This document shows, piece after piece, positions 5,035-5,188 of a stretch of 5,188 nucleotides of DNA. Origin of the DNA: an uncultured Eubacterium sp. (lineage in GTDB: Bacteria; Bacillota; Clostridia; Peptostreptococcales; Anaerovoracaceae). Position numbers and translations under genes: made by a program. Within the stretch, counting starts at the first letter, position 1, and each line of letters begins with the position of its first letter. The stretch covers positions 1 to 5,188 of the forward strand of contig CANBFZ010000165.1 of the NCBI GenBank assembly GCA_947367725.1. Direction: 5' to 3'. The notes under the pieces were generated by a model. That model saw only the letters and a list, made by a program, of their open reading frames with translations, made no database searches and was not told where the DNA came from.

Positions 5035-5047
5035 TTGTGAATCACAA
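5035..5047. repeat. 13-base palindrome just upstream of the murA ribosome binding site
   Basis: TTGTGA-A-TCACAA is symmetrical around 5041 and lies five bases before GGAGG (5053-5057). It may be an operator or a five-bp hairpin with an AAT loop. It looks like half sites of the Crp family, but the one-base spacer is wrong for that. Confidence 0.4.
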
Positions 5048-5052
5048 TTTTT

Positions 5053-5057
5053 GGAGG
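5053..5057 (+). promoter_or_regulatory. Ribosome binding site fixing the GTG start of murA
   Basis: GGAGG lies six bases before GTG 5064. An overlapping GTG at 5062 is in another frame. Confidence 0.85.
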
Positions 5058-5063
5058 ACTGGT

Positions 5064-5188
5064 GTGGCGAAATTTTTAGTTCAAAAGAGCGAGCCATTAA
5101 ATGGAGAGGTTGTAATCAGCGGTGCAAAAAATGCGGTGCTTCCGCTGATGGCGTCTGCCATTCTGGCAGAGGAAAAATGTATGATCAG
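5064..5188 (+). CDS. murA: UDP-N-acetylglucosamine 1-carboxyvinyltransferase, 5' end only
   Basis: MurA transfers enolpyruvate from phosphoenolpyruvate to UDP-GlcNAc, the first committed step of peptidoglycan synthesis, in the cytoplasm. Only 41 codons are in the window. They read [16 protein letters not shown] and then [20 protein letters not shown], the family's N terminus. K22 and N23 of GAKNA correspond to the conserved substrate-binding Lys-Asn pair at the same positions as in E. coli MurA. The catalytic cysteine lies beyond the window edge. The gene starts at GTG, supported by GGAGG six bases upstream, and has its own promoter and leader. Many Firmicutes have two murA paralogues (murAA, murAB/murZ), and 41 residues do not tell which one this is. 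Confidence 0.93.
   Translation, partial: MAKFLVQKSEPLNGEVVISGAKNAVLPLMASAILAEEKCMI

Noticed and set aside
5035..5047. Crp/Fnr-type operator in the murA leader
   Set aside because: The half sites TGTGA and TCACA are present but separated by one base instead of six, so a Crp-type dimer would not fit. It is kept only as an unexplained palindrome.
1..5188. Mobile element, prophage, CRISPR array, toxin-antitoxin or defence system
   Set aside because: No transposase, integrase, regularly spaced repeats, terminal inverted repeats, or paired small toxin and antitoxin genes were found. The protein-coding part is conserved housekeeping apart from the lone xre gene and two unnamed membrane proteins.

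Overview
This window looks like ordinary chromosome of a low-to-mid GC Firmicute, most likely class Clostridia, family Lachnospiraceae. The case rests on strong AGGAGG-type ribosome binding sites, near-consensus sigma-A promoters, the clostridial form of AbrB with a CxxC/CxxC tail, and a gene order tmk-holB-ricT-yabB...abrB that matches the classical Bacillus subtilis region near the origin, minus several genes. The family-level assignment is inference, and I cannot name a species.

Layout. Positions 1-75 are the 3' part of a 5S rRNA gene, the end of an rRNA operon that enters from the left. A very strong terminator follows (78-116). Positions 117-310 are a GC-rich non-coding spacer full of short hairpins. 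It ends with a second copy of a 15-base piece of the 5S tail and a second terminator (285-310). From there to 448 I see only small repeats. An Xre-type helix-turn-helix regulator lies on the minus strand (449-751), followed by a T-rich, gene-free stretch. A plus-strand promoter (925-953) then precedes a 35-residue membrane peptide and four tightly packed genes: tmk (thymidylate kinase), holB (DNA polymerase III delta' subunit), ricT (PSP1-domain protein of the Ric complex) and a TrmN6/YabB-type tRNA adenine methyltransferase. A second clear promoter (4226-4254) drives a 117-residue membrane-anchored coiled-coil protein and an AbrB-family regulator, closed by a UUCG-loop terminator (4921-4946). 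A third promoter (4956-4984) with a leader of roughly 73 nt leads into murA, which is cut by the right edge.

Functionally the main cluster joins DNA precursor supply and replication (tmk, holB) with RNA processing and development (ricT) and tRNA modification, followed by a transition-state regulator (abrB) and the first committed step of peptidoglycan synthesis (murA). The short gaps (1 to 9 nt) and ribosome binding sites overlapping upstream stop codons from the 35-residue ORF to the methyltransferase point to one co-transcribed, translationally coupled unit.

I found no defence system, mobile element, CRISPR array or other exotic system. The observations most worth a second look are the duplicated 5S tail and structured spacer behind the rRNA operon, the unnamed 35-residue peptide at the head of the tmk operon, the unnamed coiled-coil protein paired with abrB, and the small inverted repeats in the murA leader.
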